A DNA stretch of 64,000 nt from Pseudomonadota bacterium (GCA_023412655.1 JAEYNH010000215.1:5357-69356), one strand, 5' to 3'; numbered from the stretch's first letter, positions 1-9,475 are shown. The notes: generated by a model not told the origin, from the sequence alone. Translations and numbers: made by a program.

Positions 1-126
1 CCGGCCCTGGCCTACCATCAGGCCTATCCCGGACGCGGCGGTGACCTGGAATGCGAGGCCCGCGGCGATCGGGTGCTCATCCGGGGGCGGGCCGTTACTG
101 TTATCACCTCGCAGCTCCACGCATAG
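1..126 (+). CDS. C-terminal end of a PhzF-family protein (partial)
   Basis: Only the last 41 codons are inside the window, open from base 1 to the TAG at 124-126. The tail contains [13 protein letters not shown], which resembles the closing strand pair of PhzF-family isomerase-like proteins, where G-D-x-V-x-[IV]-x-G-x-A-V-x-V is common near the C-terminus. That family is mostly of unknown function, and PhzF itself isomerises a phenazine precursor. A strong hairpin starts five bases after the stop, which supports this being a real gene end. The rest of the protein is outside the window, so the family call is tentative. Confidence 0.45.
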   Translation, partial: PALAYHQAYPGRGGDLECEARGDRVLIRGRAVTVITSQLHA

Positions 127-130
127 CAAA

Positions 131-156
131 GCGCCCCCGGACCGCTCCGGGGGCGC
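131..156. terminator. Hairpin between convergent genes, probable bidirectional terminator
   Basis: Perfect 11-bp stem (GCGCCCCCGGA with TCCGGGGGCGC) around the loop CCGC. It lies between the plus-strand stop at 126 and the minus-strand stop at 172, so it can serve both genes. There is no long T-run. Confidence 0.7.
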
Positions 157-171
157 GTGTCGCCGCCTGAT

Positions 172-495
172 CTAGCGGCGGCTGTACTGGTGGTCGCGGC
201 GCTCGAAGCGCAGCTGGGCTTCCAGCCTGTCGAGCCTGCGGTCGAGGTCCTGGCGCTCCCAGGTGCTCAGGCCGTTGACCCGGTAGCGCGCTTCCAGGCG
301 GGCGATCTGCCGGACATCGTCGCGAAGGCGAATGGCCTCCCGGCGGGTCAGATCGCCATGGCGCACCCCCTGGTCGATACGCCGCTCGATGCGGTCCTGC
401 CGCTGGTTGACGTTCTGCCACGACTGGGCGGCGGCCGGCGCCGCGACCGCGGCGACGCTGGCGACGGCGGCTAGGGAAACGATCAGCTTCTTCAT
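172..495 (-). CDS. Small exported, charged helical protein
   Basis: A 107-residue protein. The start at 495 is chosen because it gives a clean signal peptide (MKKLIVSLAAVASVAAVAAP, cleavage probably near AAA-Q at about residue 24) and is preceded by GGAGG on the minus strand; an in-frame ATG at 570 would add a signal-less leader. The mature part is rich in Arg, Asp, Gln and Leu, with repeats such as RQDRIERRID and DRRLDRLEAQL, predicted as a periplasmic amphipathic helix. Small proteins of this type, sometimes with DUF-type annotation, are common in Caulobacterales. No enzymatic motif is visible and the function is unknown. It ends against a shared hairpin. Confidence 0.7.
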   Translation of the reverse strand: MKKLIVSLAAVASVAAVAAPAAAQSWQNVNQRQDRIERRIDQGVRHGDLTRREAIRLRDDVRQIARLEARYRVNGLSTWERQDLDRRLDRLEAQLRFERRDHQYSRR

Positions 496-711
496 GTCAG
501 GTCCTCCGAGAACCATGCGCCGCGGGGTGCGGCCTTGATGGGACCCAGGAAGCCATAGGGCGGCTGACACGAACCTGAGCCTGCCGGTTGTCTGTGGTTC
601 AGCTAGCTGACCAGCCTGTCAGCTTGCGCGGATTGACGCGCGGCCGGTTCGGCGTGAGGCTCTGGAAAGGGATGAAGCGCTGAAAGCCCGGAACGGGCGG
701 GTTGGCGACCG

Positions 712-990
712 ATGAACGGACAAGAGGCCGCTAAGGCGGTCAATTTCGCGATCCTCACCGCCCATAGGCTGGGCGAGCCCAGGGTGCTCGAACTCTCGGG
801 TGAGCAGTTCCTGGATCTTCGGCGATGCGGCACGACGACTGACTGGAGCCGAGGACCGCCGTGGACCTACCGCGGCCTGCGCGTGACGGAAGAGGCCAGC
901 TCCTGCGGCCGGGTGCTGGCCTGGGACCGCGCCCGCGAGATGGAGATGGTCCAGCCGATCCGCTGGCCTGCCGGGTCGGCGAGGGCCTGA
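712..990 (+). CDS. Hypothetical protein
   Basis: A 92-codon frame starting with ATG. I do not recognise the family. The sequence is balanced in composition (for example VLAWDRAREMEMVQPIRW near the C-terminus) rather than the Arg/Pro-rich text typical of shadow frames in this genome, which argues for a real gene. No signal peptide, membrane segment or cysteine pair stands out. The ribosome site is weak: no clear GGAGG lies before the ATG. The 216 bases upstream (496-711) hold no other convincing gene. Confidence 0.4.
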   Translation: MNGQEAAKAVNFAILTAHRLGEPRVLELSGEQFLDLRRCGTTTDWSRGPPWTYRGLRVTEEASSCGRVLAWDRAREMEMVQPIRWPAGSARA

Positions 991-1002
991 GCCTGGGACT
1001 AT

Positions 1003-1038
1003 TGCCGAAATGGCATAACAGCTCTGCGGAAATGGGCA
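1003..1038 (+). promoter_or_regulatory. Two near-identical elements 22 bp apart upstream of a micropeptide
   Basis: TGCCGAAATGGCA (1003-1015) and TGCGGAAATGGGCA (1025-1038) share most bases, and their starts are 22 bp apart, about two helical turns. Each has TGC...GCA ends. They lie upstream of the small ORF at 1092, where a tandem regulator site could sit. No known regulator motif is matched. Confidence 0.25.
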
Positions 1039-1091
1039 GTGCGATCGCAGCTGCGGCTTTCTACATGAGTGTGGAGAGACGGAGCATCCCT

Positions 1092-1186
1092 ATGAACATC
1101 CTGCCCGCGGGCCTTGCCCTGACAAGCTTTGGATTTGCCGTGATCATGGCGATCCCCATCGTCGGACCGCAGATCGCCGGCCTGTT

Positions 1187-1190
<4 letters not shown>
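1092..1190 (+). CDS. 32-residue hydrophobic micropeptide
   Basis: The ATG at 1092 is preceded by GGAG at a good distance (1081-1084). The peptide is almost wholly hydrophobic (LAL then FGFAVIMAIPIVGPQIAGLF), consistent with a single membrane-spanning or membrane-associated peptide. An in-frame ATG at 1065 would add nine polar residues. Its TAG overlaps the stop of the convergent histidine kinase gene, so the two end on shared bases. The function is unknown, and a chance ORF is possible given the length. The Shine-Dalgarno sequence, lack of charged residues and tail-to-tail packing argue for a real gene. Confidence 0.45.
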
Positions 1191-3115
<1,925 letters not shown>

Positions 3116-3200
3116 GGGGCGGGGATAACGCGATAGTCCTAACGCTTCGCTTCTAAGGCGCGGCCGCGGCGGCCCGCGCTCAGACGTTTGGCGTTCTGCC

Positions 3201-3301
3201 GAGTCCCTTCACGTCGCCTGCCTGATTCCTGGGCGAACCCTGTCCGAGACGTCGCGGCGCAGCCTCTGGTGGAAGAAATTATGGTTAACAACCCATGAAT
3301 C
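3201..3301. promoter_or_regulatory. Three GANTC sites clustered in a divergent promoter
   Basis: GAGTC at 3201-3205, GATTC at 3224-3228 and GAATC at 3297-3301 lie within 101 bases. GANTC is the CcrM methylation site in Caulobacter-type bacteria and can tie transcription to the cell cycle through GcrA. At this GC content such sites are expected only every few hundred bases. Confidence 0.4.
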
Positions 3302-3330
3302 GATTGCGCCTAGCTTAACCATTCATTTAC
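3285..3330 (+). promoter_or_regulatory. Pair of CtrA-like boxes
   Basis: Two matches to the CtrA consensus TTAA-N7-TTAA(C): TTAA-N7-TGAA at 3285-3299 and TTAA-N7-TTTAC at 3315-3330. Each has one base off in the second half. Their starts are exactly 30 bp apart, placing them on one face of the DNA. They sit 35-80 bases before the ATG at 3364 in a locally AT-rich stretch, and between it and the divergent histidine kinase. Confidence 0.5.
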
Positions 3331-3363
3331 CTTACTTCCGTGGGACAACTGGAGGGTGTGTCA

Positions 3364-3705
3364 ATGGAAAAGGTTTTCGTCGCCCAGCGTGTGGCCAAAA
3401 AGCTCATCGCGACTGAGCATGCTGTTGACGGCGCGCTCGCCGAAGCGGCGGAGCTGATGAGCGCGATGATCACGGCCCGCAAGGACGTGAACGCCTCGCT
3501 CGTCTTCGCCGACGACGTGCAGGTGAAGCTGATGGACGCCATGAAGGCCCTCAGCGAAGCGCGCAGCGCCATGGTGGCCGTGCACCACGAGTTGAACGAG
3601 GCCAAGCTGCGCCTCGGCATCCGCACCAAGATGGGCTTCGAAGACAAGCCGGAGCAAGGCGTGGACGCGGGCATGATGCGTGCGGTGGACCGCAAGGCCG
3701 GCTGA
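3364..3705 (+). CDS. Small conserved alphaproteobacterial protein, probably cell-cycle regulated
   Basis: A 113-residue soluble, mainly helical protein. The ATG at 3364 is chosen over one at 3340 because GGAGGG lies about eight bases before it. It has no signal peptide or membrane segment. The core (for example VQVKLMDAMKALSEARSAM and VAVHHELNEAKLRLGIRTK) looks like a long amphipathic helix pair and resembles uncharacterised proteins I associate with Caulobacterales. The promoter has two CtrA-like boxes and GANTC sites, so a role tied to the cell cycle or to flagellar, chemotaxis or stalk functions is possible. That is inference from the promoter alone. Confidence 0.75.
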   Translation: MEKVFVAQRVAKKLIATEHAVDGALAEAAELMSAMITARKDVNASLVFADDVQVKLMDAMKALSEARSAMVAVHHELNEAKLRLGIRTKMGFEDKPEQGVDAGMMRAVDRKAG

Positions 3706-3795
3706 TCGCCACAGAAGACCCCGCGCTTCACGGCGATCGGGTTGCAATACTTTAACTGATCGGGGCGCTCTAATTCGTTTAGGGCGTCCCTGATC

Positions 3796-4221
3796 ATGCC
3801 AAGCTCACCCATCGTTCAACTGCTCGTGCTTCTGGCCCTCGCCGGCTGCGCGTTCGGCATTTGGAAGGGCGAACGCCCGGAGAGGCTGGGCGCCCTGATC
3901 ATCCTGGGCAACATCGTTTCCACCCTCGTGGCCGGCGGTCTGCTTGGACCGAGTTCAGGCTATCTTCTCAACATGATCCTGGACGGCATAACCGCCGTCG
4001 CCTTCCTGTTGATGGTCATGCAATGGGGCCGCCGCTGGCTGGGCGTGGCCATGCTGATCTATGCCGGGCAGTTCGCCCTGAGGTCCTACTATCTCGTCAT
4101 GGATCGGCCCCATGACCTGCTGCACGCCATTATCAACAACGCGAACTACTTCGCTTTGGTGATCTGCATGGTGGCGGGCGCTGCCGTGGCTTCCCGCCGG
4201 CGGGCCGCGACTCCGGCTTAA
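3796..4221 (+). CDS. Small multi-pass membrane protein
   Basis: A 141-residue protein with about four hydrophobic segments: near residues 7-24, 32-50, 58-85 (interrupted) and 110-132, ending in a short Arg-rich cytoplasmic tail (SRRRAA). Charged loops such as WKGERPERLG and MDRPHDLLH separate them. No transporter signature or catalytic motif is visible, and I do not recognise a named family. It lies 90 bases after the small protein gene at 3364-3705 and before the serC leader. The function is unknown. Confidence 0.75.
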   Translation: MPSSPIVQLLVLLALAGCAFGIWKGERPERLGALIILGNIVSTLVAGGLLGPSSGYLLNMILDGITAVAFLLMVMQWGRRWLGVAMLIYAGQFALRSYYLVMDRPHDLLHAIINNANYFALVICMVAGAAVASRRRAATPA

Positions 4222-4256
4222 ACCGTACGCTCCGGCGCGCTTTTTCGAAACTTTGC

Positions 4257-4338
4257 TCTTGCACTGCAGCAAGAACGAAGGCTTTTGGGCGGCGGGCCAC
4301 GCCCTCCCAACGGGGCGCTGCCTATCTGCAAGGATAGG
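4257..4338 (+). ncRNA. Structured 5' leader of serC (candidate serC RNA motif)
   Basis: The 130-base region before serC folds into local hairpins. One has a perfect 6-bp stem TCTTGC/GCAAGA around ACTGCA (4257-4274). A GC-rich hairpin follows in 4288-4320. The last is CCTATC/GATAGG around TGCAAG (4321-4338), whose 3' arm runs into the GGAG ribosome site of serC (4337-4340). A conserved leader called the serC motif is known upstream of serC in alphaproteobacteria; I recognise the context and layout but cannot confirm the consensus by eye. Confidence 0.45.
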
Positions 4339-4349
4339 AGACATCGCAG

Positions 4350-5519
4350 GTGACTACCCTCCCGAAGCCGGCCATGCGCCCGGCTCGTCCCGAGTTCTCG
4401 TCCGGCCCGTGCGCCAAGCGCCCCGGATGGACCCCCGCAAATCTCAGCAACGCCGTCCTCGGCCGTTCGCACCGTTCGAAGATCGGTAAGGCGCGCCTGA
4501 AGGAGGCCATCGACCGCACCCGCCAGGTGCTCGAGGTCCCTGAAGAGTACCTGATCGGCATCGTCCCGGGTTCGGACACAGGCGCCGTCGAAATGGCGTT
4601 GTGGTCGCTGCTGGGCCCGCGCCCTGTGCAGCTCCTGGCCTTCGAGAGCTTCGGCAAGGATTGGGTGACGGACGTCACCAAGCAACTCAAGCTCGACGCC
4701 GAGGTTCTGGACGCGCCGTACGGCAAGCTGCCCGATCTCACCAAGGTCCGTCCCGACGCCGATCTGGTCTTCACCTGGAACGGCACCACCTCGGGCGTGC
4801 GTGTCCCGAACGCCGACTTCATCGCCGCCGACCGGGAAGGCCTGACGATCTGCGACGCCACCAGCGCCGCCTTCGCCCAGACCCTCGACTGGCCGAAACT
4901 CGATGTGGTCACCTTCTCCTGGCAGAAGGCCCTGGGCGGTGAAGCCGCGCACGGCGTGCTGATCCTGTCGCCCCGCGCCGTCGCCCGGCTCGAGAGCTAC
5001 ACGCCGGCCTGGCCGATGCCCAAGCTGTTCCGGATGACCAAGGGCGGCAAGGTGACCCTCGACCTCTTCGAAGGCGCCACCATCAACACGCCCTCGATGC
5101 TGGCGGTGGAAGACGCCATCGACGCGCTCAAGTGGGCGGCCTCGATCGGCGGCCTGGCCGAGATGAAACGCCGCGCCGACGCCAACCTGGGCGTGCTCGC
5201 CGACTGGGTCGCCAAGACGGCCTGGGTGGACTTCCTGGCTGAGGACGCCGCGATCCGTTCGAACACCTCGGTGTGCCTGAAGGTGGTCGATCCGCGCGTC
5301 ACCGGCCTGCCCGCGGACGCCCAGGCGGACTTCGCCAAGAAGCTGGCCTCGGTGCTGGAGAAGGAGGGCGTGGCCCTCGACGTCGGCGGCTACCGCGACG
5401 CCCCTCCGGGTCTGCGGATCTGGTGCGGCGCCACGGTCGAAGCCTCCGACCTGGACGCGCTGACGCCCTGGCTAGACTGGGCCTTCGCCACCGTCGCCTC
5501 CGAACTCGCCGCGGCCTGA
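4350..5519 (+). CDS. serC: Phosphoserine aminotransferase
   Basis: SerC is a pyridoxal-phosphate enzyme that converts 3-phosphohydroxypyruvate and glutamate to phosphoserine and 2-oxoglutarate, the second step of serine synthesis; it can also act in pyridoxine synthesis. The 389 residues match the long alphaproteobacterial SerC type. Visible marks: the N-terminal [12 protein letters not shown], the substrate loop [20 protein letters not shown], and [19 protein letters not shown], which contains the cofactor-binding lysine. The start is GTG at 4350, with AGGATAGGAG ending nine bases before; no ATG fits the family N-terminus. serA follows 66 bases later, so the two form a serine operon. A structured leader that can hide the ribosome site suggests control at translation or attenuation. 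Confidence 0.96.
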   Translation: MTTLPKPAMRPARPEFSSGPCAKRPGWTPANLSNAVLGRSHRSKIGKARLKEAIDRTRQVLEVPEEYLIGIVPGSDTGAVEMALWSLLGPRPVQLLAFESFGKDWVTDVTKQLKLDAEVLDAPYGKLPDLTKVRPDADLVFTWNGTTSGVRVPNADFIAADREGLTICDATSAAFAQTLDWPKLDVVTFSWQKALGGEAAHGVLILSPRAVARLESYTPAWPMPKLFRMTKGGKVTLDLFEGATINTPSMLAVEDAIDALKWAASIGGLAEMKRRADANLGVLADWVAKTAWVDFLAEDAAIRSNTSVCLKVVDPRVTGLPADAQADFAKKLASVLEKEGVALDVGGYRDAPPGLRIWCGATVEASDLDALTPWLDWAFATVASELAAA

Positions 5520-5542
5520 GCCGCGCGCCTTTCCTGACACAC

Positions 5543-5567
5543 CCTGCGGGCGCCCTGCGCCCGCAGG
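5543..5567 (+). other. Intercistronic hairpin between serC and serA
   Basis: Perfect 10-bp stem (CCTGCGGGCG with CGCCCGCAGG) around the loop CCCTG, in the 66-base gap between serC and serA. No T-run follows, so it is more likely an RNA-processing or stability element, or a weak attenuator, than a full terminator. Confidence 0.5.
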
Positions 5568-5585
5568 CCACCATGGATATTCCCC

Positions 5586-7160
5586 ATGCCTCGCGTTCTC
5601 ATCGCTGACAGCCTGAGCCCCGCCGCCGTCGACATCTTCCGCCAGCGCGGCGTCGACGTGGACATCAAGACCGGCCTTTCCAAGGACGAGCTGATCGCCG
5701 TCATCGGCGACTATGACGGCCTGGTCGTCCGCTCCGACACCAAGCCGAACAAGGACGTCATCGCCGCCGCCAAGAACCTCAAGGTGATCGGCCGGGCTGG
5801 CATCGGCGTCGACAACATCGACATCCCCGCCGCCACCGCCGCCGGTGTGGTGGTGATGAACACGCCCTTCGGCAACTCGATCACCACGGCCGAGCACGCC
5901 ATCGCCATGATGTTCGCCGTGGCCCGTCAGGTGCCTGCCGCCGATGCCTCGACCCAGGCCGGCAAGTGGGAAAAGAACCGCTTCATGGGCGTCGAACTCT
6001 ACGCCAAGACCCTCGGCCTCATCGGCGCGGGCAACATCGGCTCCATCGTCGCCGACCGTGCCCTGGGCCTGAAGATGAAGGTCGTCGCCTACGATCCCTT
6101 CCTCTCGCCTGAACGGGCCGTGGAGATGGGCGTGGAGAAGGTCGAGCTCGAAGAGCTGCTGGCCCGGGCCGACATCATCACCCTGCACACCCCGCTCACC
6201 GACAAGACCCGCAACATCCTGTCGGCCGAGAACCTGGCCAAGACCAAGAAGGGCGTGCTGATCGTCAACTGCGCCCGGGGCGGTCTGGTGGACGAGGCGG
6301 CCCTGCGTGCTGGCCTCGAAAGCGGCCACATCGGCGGCGCCGGCTTCGACGTGTTCAGCCAGGAACCGGCCCGGGAGAACGTGCTGTTCGGGGCGCCGAA
6401 CCTCGTGGCCACCCCGCACCTGGGCGCCTCCACCAACGAGGCGCAGGAGAACGTCGCCCTCCAGGTCGCCGAGCAGATCAGCGACTACCTGCTGACCGGC
6501 GCGGTCACCAACGCCCTGAACAGCCCCTCGGTCACCGCCGAGGAAGCCCCGCGCCTGAAGCCCTATGTGGCCCTGGCGGAGAAGCTGGGCGCCTTCGCGG
6601 GGCAGATGGTCGATTTCGGCATCAAGGCTGTGGACATCGCCTTCGAGGGCGAGGTCGCCAAGCTGAACACCAAGCCGCTGAGCGCCGCGGCCCTGGCGGG
6701 CGTGCTGCGCCCGATGCTGGCCGAGATCAACATGGTCTCGGCGCCGGCGGTGGCCAAGGATCGGGGGATCACCGTCTCCGAAAGCCGCCAGGAAAACTCG
6801 CCGATCTATGAGAGCCTGGTGCGCATCACCGTCACCACCGAGAAGGGCAAGCGCTCCTTCGCCGGTTCGGTGCTGGCCGGCGCCCCGCGCATCATCGAGG
6901 TGAAGGGCATGGACCTGGACGCCCCGTTCGCGCCGCGGATGCTCTACATCAACAACCTCGACAAGCCGGGCTTCATCGGGGCCCTGGGGGCGCTGCTGGG
7001 CGATGCGGGCGTCAATATCTCGACGTTCAACCTTGGCCGGGTGGACGCCGGCGAAGACGCCATCGCCCTGGTCGGCGTCGACGAAGCGCCTGAAGAGACG
7101 CTGCTGGAGAAGATTCAGGCCCTGCCGCACGTGAAGGAAGCCCGGGCGCTCCGGTTCTGA
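5586..7160 (+). CDS. serA: D-3-phosphoglycerate dehydrogenase
   Basis: SerA oxidises 3-phosphoglycerate with NAD to 3-phosphohydroxypyruvate, the committed step of serine synthesis. The 524-residue length is the long form with an extra allosteric-substrate-binding domain. In order: substrate-binding half with GRAGIGVDNIDIPAAT; nucleotide-binding half with LGLIGAGNIGSIVADRA; catalytic Arg in NCARGGLVDEAAL; the Glu after it; catalytic His in ATPHLGASTNEAQ. These are followed by the ASB domain (about 320-450) and a C-terminal ACT domain starting near MLYINNLDKPGFIG, where serine feedback inhibition is expected. It lies downstream of serC and is probably co-transcribed with it. The ribosome site is weak. 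Confidence 0.97.
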   Translation: MPRVLIADSLSPAAVDIFRQRGVDVDIKTGLSKDELIAVIGDYDGLVVRSDTKPNKDVIAAAKNLKVIGRAGIGVDNIDIPAATAAGVVVMNTPFGNSITTAEHAIAMMFAVARQVPAADASTQAGKWEKNRFMGVELYAKTLGLIGAGNIGSIVADRALGLKMKVVAYDPFLSPERAVEMGVEKVELEELLARADIITLHTPLTDKTRNILSAENLAKTKKGVLIVNCARGGLVDEAALRAGLESGHIGGAGFDVFSQEPARENVLFGAPNLVATPHLGASTNEAQENVALQVAEQISDYLLTGAVTNALNSPSVTAEEAPRLKPYVALAEKLGAFAGQMVDFGIKAVDIAFEGEVAKLNTKPLSAAALAGVLRPMLAEINMVSAPAVAKDRGITVSESRQENSPIYESLVRITVTTEKGKRSFAGSVLAGAPRIIEVKGMDLDAPFAPRMLYINNLDKPGFIGALGALLGDAGVNISTFNLGRVDAGEDAIALVGVDEAPEETLLEKIQALPHVKEARALRF

Positions 7161-7178
7161 TCAACTGGCCCTTGTCCG

Positions 7179-7216
7179 CCCACGCCGGGCTCCGCACGTT
7201 CGGGGCCTGGCGTGGG
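7179..7216 (+). other. Long hairpin overlapping the ribosome site of the GST gene
   Basis: The outer stem CCCACGCC/GGCGTGGG (8 bp) continues through a G-U pair into GGCTCCG/CGGGGCC (one G-U) around the six-base loop CACGTT, giving about 16 paired positions. The last GGG of the stem is the start of the GGGAGGA ribosome site (7214-7220) of the next gene. No T-run follows. It could end serA transcripts in part or control translation of the downstream gene. Confidence 0.55.
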
Positions 7217-7226
7217 AGGACGCACC

Positions 7227-7964
7227 ATGAGGATCATCGGCTCGTACGTCTCGCCGTACGTCCGCAAGGTTCTGGCTGTGCTCGAGCTGAAGGGCCTGGC
7301 CTATGAGATCGATCCGATCACGCCCTTCTACGGCGATGACGACTTCGGCCGGCTAAGCCCGCTGCGCCGCATTCCGGTGCTCGTGGACGGCGACCTGACC
7401 CTCCGCGATTCATCGGTGATCTGCGCCTACCTGGACGAGGCTTACCCGTCTCCGCCGATGCTGCCGGCCTCGCCGAAGGACCGCGCCCACGCGCGCTGGC
7501 TGGAGGAGTTCGCCGACACCCGGCTGGGCGACGTTTTCATCTGGGGCCTGTTCTATCAGAAGGTCGTCTATCCCATCGTCTGGAAGAGGCCGGGCGATAC
7601 GGCGCGCATCGAGAAGATGCTGACAACCGAAATCCCCGCGGCCCTCGACTATCTGGAGAGCGAACTGCCGCGGGACGGCTTCCTGTTCGGCGAGATCGGC
7701 CTCGCCGACATCTCCCTGGCCAGCTTCTTCCGCAACGCCGCCTACGCCGGCTTCGAACCCGACGCCGCGCGCTGGCCAAGGACGGCTGCTTTCGCGGCCC
7801 GCGCCCTCGGCCATCCCGTCTTCCAGGCGCTTGCCGTCTTCGAGCAGGCGCAGATCCGGAGCAGTCCCGGCGGCCGCCGCGCCGCCCTGCTGGAGGCCGG
7901 CGCCCCGCTCACCGCAGACACGCTGATGACCAGCACGCCGCGTCCGGGCGTGATGGACCTTTAG
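7227..7964 (+). CDS. Glutathione S-transferase-like protein
   Basis: A 245-residue cytosolic protein with an N-terminal thioredoxin-like domain (about 1-80: IGSYVSPYVRKVLAVLELKG, then RRIPVLVDGDLTLRDSSVI with the cis-Pro and the Asp-Ser-Ser glutathione-binding turn) and an all-helical C-terminal domain (about 90-210). The position near SPYVRKV carries Ser rather than Cys, so thiol transfer through Ser or Tyr is more likely than an Omega/DsbA-like chemistry. The start at 7227 is preferred over 7212 because GGGAGGA precedes it. A Ser/Pro/Arg-rich C-terminal tail is present. Its four final bases overlap the convergent MoaD-like gene. The substrate is unknown. Confidence 0.88.
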   Translation: MRIIGSYVSPYVRKVLAVLELKGLAYEIDPITPFYGDDDFGRLSPLRRIPVLVDGDLTLRDSSVICAYLDEAYPSPPMLPASPKDRAHARWLEEFADTRLGDVFIWGLFYQKVVYPIVWKRPGDTARIEKMLTTEIPAALDYLESELPRDGFLFGEIGLADISLASFFRNAAYAGFEPDAARWPRTAAFAARALGHPVFQALAVFEQAQIRSSPGGRRAALLEAGAPLTADTLMTSTPRPGVMDL

Positions 7965-8236
7965 CCACCCGAAAGCGCGCCGAAGATCAGCAGTTCCTCG
8001 CCGGCCCTGAGCGGTCGGTCGACCTCGCGGGTTTCGTCTTGGCCCACGAACAGCCGCATGTGCCGGCGCACGCGGTCCTGCTCGTCGATGACCCGGAACT
8101 TCAGGCCGGGATAGGCGCGGTCCAGGTCATCCAGAACCTGTCCGACCGTGGCCCCCGCCGCGATCACGCGTGTGACCCCGCCGGTGTAGGCGGTGAGCTG
8201 GGAGGGGATGAAGACCGGAATCGTCGGCGGGGTCAT
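7961..8236 (-). CDS. MoaD/ThiS-like sulfur-carrier-fold protein
   Basis: A 91-residue ubiquitin-like protein. The pattern FIPSQLTAYTGG, AGATVGQVLDDLDRAYPG and LRAGEELLIFGALSGG matches MoaD/ThiS family proteins, and it ends exactly in Gly-Gly, the residues that are adenylated and thiocarboxylated in true sulfur carriers. Its ATG overlaps the TGA of the upstream beta-propeller gene, so the two are translationally coupled. No moaE, thiG, thiF or other sulfur-transfer gene is near, so a role in molybdopterin or thiamine synthesis is not supported by context. It probably works with the beta-propeller partner. Which molecule receives sulfur, if any, cannot be read from the sequence. Confidence 0.88.
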   Translation of the reverse strand: MTPPTIPVFIPSQLTAYTGGVTRVIAAGATVGQVLDDLDRAYPGLKFRVIDEQDRVRRHMRLFVGQDETREVDRPLRAGEELLIFGALSGG

Positions 8237-9354
8237 GGGGCGGGCGCCGCCACGACGGAGTAGATCTCAGGCAGGTGGGCGCAGATCTGACGCCAGCTGC
8301 CGCCCTCGTTGCTGCTGGCCCACAGCTCGCCGCCCGTGGTTCCGAGGTAGAGGCCCTGCGGTTCGGCGCGGTCGCCGCAGAACGCCTGGCGCTTGACCGT
8401 GAACCAGCCTTGCTCACTCGGAAAGCCGCGATCCTGCCGCTCCCAGGAAGCCCCGCCATCTCGCGTCCGGTACACGGCCGGCTTGCCGCCGGGGCTTACC
8501 CGCGGCCAGACGTCCGTGCCATCCATGGGGAACACCCAGGCGGTCTGATCGCAGCGGGCGTGCGGGACGATGGAGAAGCCGATGTCGCCCACCTCTGGCG
8601 GCATGGCGCGGCCGATCCGCTCCCAGCGCTCGCCGGGCCGGTCCAATCGGTAGATGCCGCAGTGGTTCTGCTGCCAGATGCGGTCAGGATTGGTGGGCGC
8701 AAGGGCGATCTGATGGGTGTCCTGGCCATATTCCGGATAGGGATCGGGCAGGAAGTTCGCTTCGACGTCCTGGTTCAGGGGCCGCCAAGTGGCGCCCTGG
8801 TCGGTGGTTTCCAGCACCCCGGCTGAACAGGTGGCCAGGTACATGTGGGCCGGGTCCCGGGGATCGATGGCGATGCCGGCCACGATGGCTCCGTCCGGCG
8901 TGCCGCCCTCAGGCGGGAGCCAGTCGAGGATGTTCGGGTGTTCGTTCAGCCCGGTCACGCTCTGCCAGGTGTCGCCGTTGTCGGCGCTGCGGAACAGGGC
9001 CGGCGGCGAGGTGGCGGCCCACCAGACGCCGGGTTCGTCGGCGTGGCCGGGCTCCAGCCAGAAGGTGTGGTTCACCGACCGGCCGTGCGGCTCGCCCTTG
9101 GGAAAGGCGGGCGGAGCCTTGGCCTCGGCCCAGCTCGCGCCGCCGTCGAGAGAGCGCAGGATTGTCGGGCCAAGGTGACCGGTGGAGGCGGCCATGAGCA
9201 GGACGTTCGGGTCGCGCGGGTCGGCTACGAAGTGGTTGATGATCTGGCCCAGGAACAACGGGCCGGTGGTGCGCCAGGCGTCCCGGTTGGGGTCGCTCGT
9301 CAGGATCCAGGCCCCCTTACGGGTCCCCACAAGCAGCTGAACGGCCTTGGTCAT
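8233..9354 (-). CDS. Beta-propeller protein with Asp-box (BNR) repeats, sialidase/VPS10-like
   Basis: A 373-residue protein built of propeller blades. Asp-box motifs of the S-x-D-x-G-x-x-W type are seen five times: RSLDGGASW (about 67-75), RSADNGDTW (about 122-130), TTDQGATW (about 183-190), RTRDGGASW, and the degenerate SSNEGGSW near the C-terminus. No signal peptide is evident, so it is probably cytoplasmic, unlike secreted sialidases. The FRIP motif and catalytic Asp/Glu/Tyr of true sialidases are not recognisable, so an enzymatic exo-sialidase label would be over-reading. It is coupled by an ATGA overlap to the MoaD/ThiS-like gene. It diverges from the LexA-controlled imuA operon. Confidence 0.85.
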   Translation of the reverse strand: MTKAVQLLVGTRKGAWILTSDPNRDAWRTTGPLFLGQIINHFVADPRDPNVLLMAASTGHLGPTILRSLDGGASWAEAKAPPAFPKGEPHGRSVNHTFWLEPGHADEPGVWWAATSPPALFRSADNGDTWQSVTGLNEHPNILDWLPPEGGTPDGAIVAGIAIDPRDPAHMYLATCSAGVLETTDQGATWRPLNQDVEANFLPDPYPEYGQDTHQIALAPTNPDRIWQQNHCGIYRLDRPGERWERIGRAMPPEVGDIGFSIVPHARCDQTAWVFPMDGTDVWPRVSPGGKPAVYRTRDGGASWERQDRGFPSEQGWFTVKRQAFCGDRAEPQGLYLGTTGGELWASSNEGGSWRQICAHLPEIYSVVAAPAP

Positions 9355-9475
9355 GCGGTCTCCTCCCGGCCGAAGGACGAACGATAACTTCGGTATCCGA
9401 CAGCGTCAGGGGAAATCCCTGCGGCGCTCAGGCGCGGAGTCGTGCGCAACCTTGACTCCCCGCAACGGGTTATGA

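Noticed and set aside
603..833. 76-codon minus-strand frame
   Set aside because: Cys/Arg/Ser/Pro-rich shadow overlapping the more protein-like frame at 712-990.
5472..7130. 552-codon open frame on the minus strand opposite serA
   Set aside because: Shadow frame: composition is rich in Arg, Gly, His and Asp without domains, and it mirrors the serA codon pattern in GC-rich DNA.
8233..9354. Naming the propeller protein a sialidase
   Set aside because: Asp boxes support a propeller fold, but the FRIP motif and catalytic triad of sialidases are not recognisable and there is no signal peptide.
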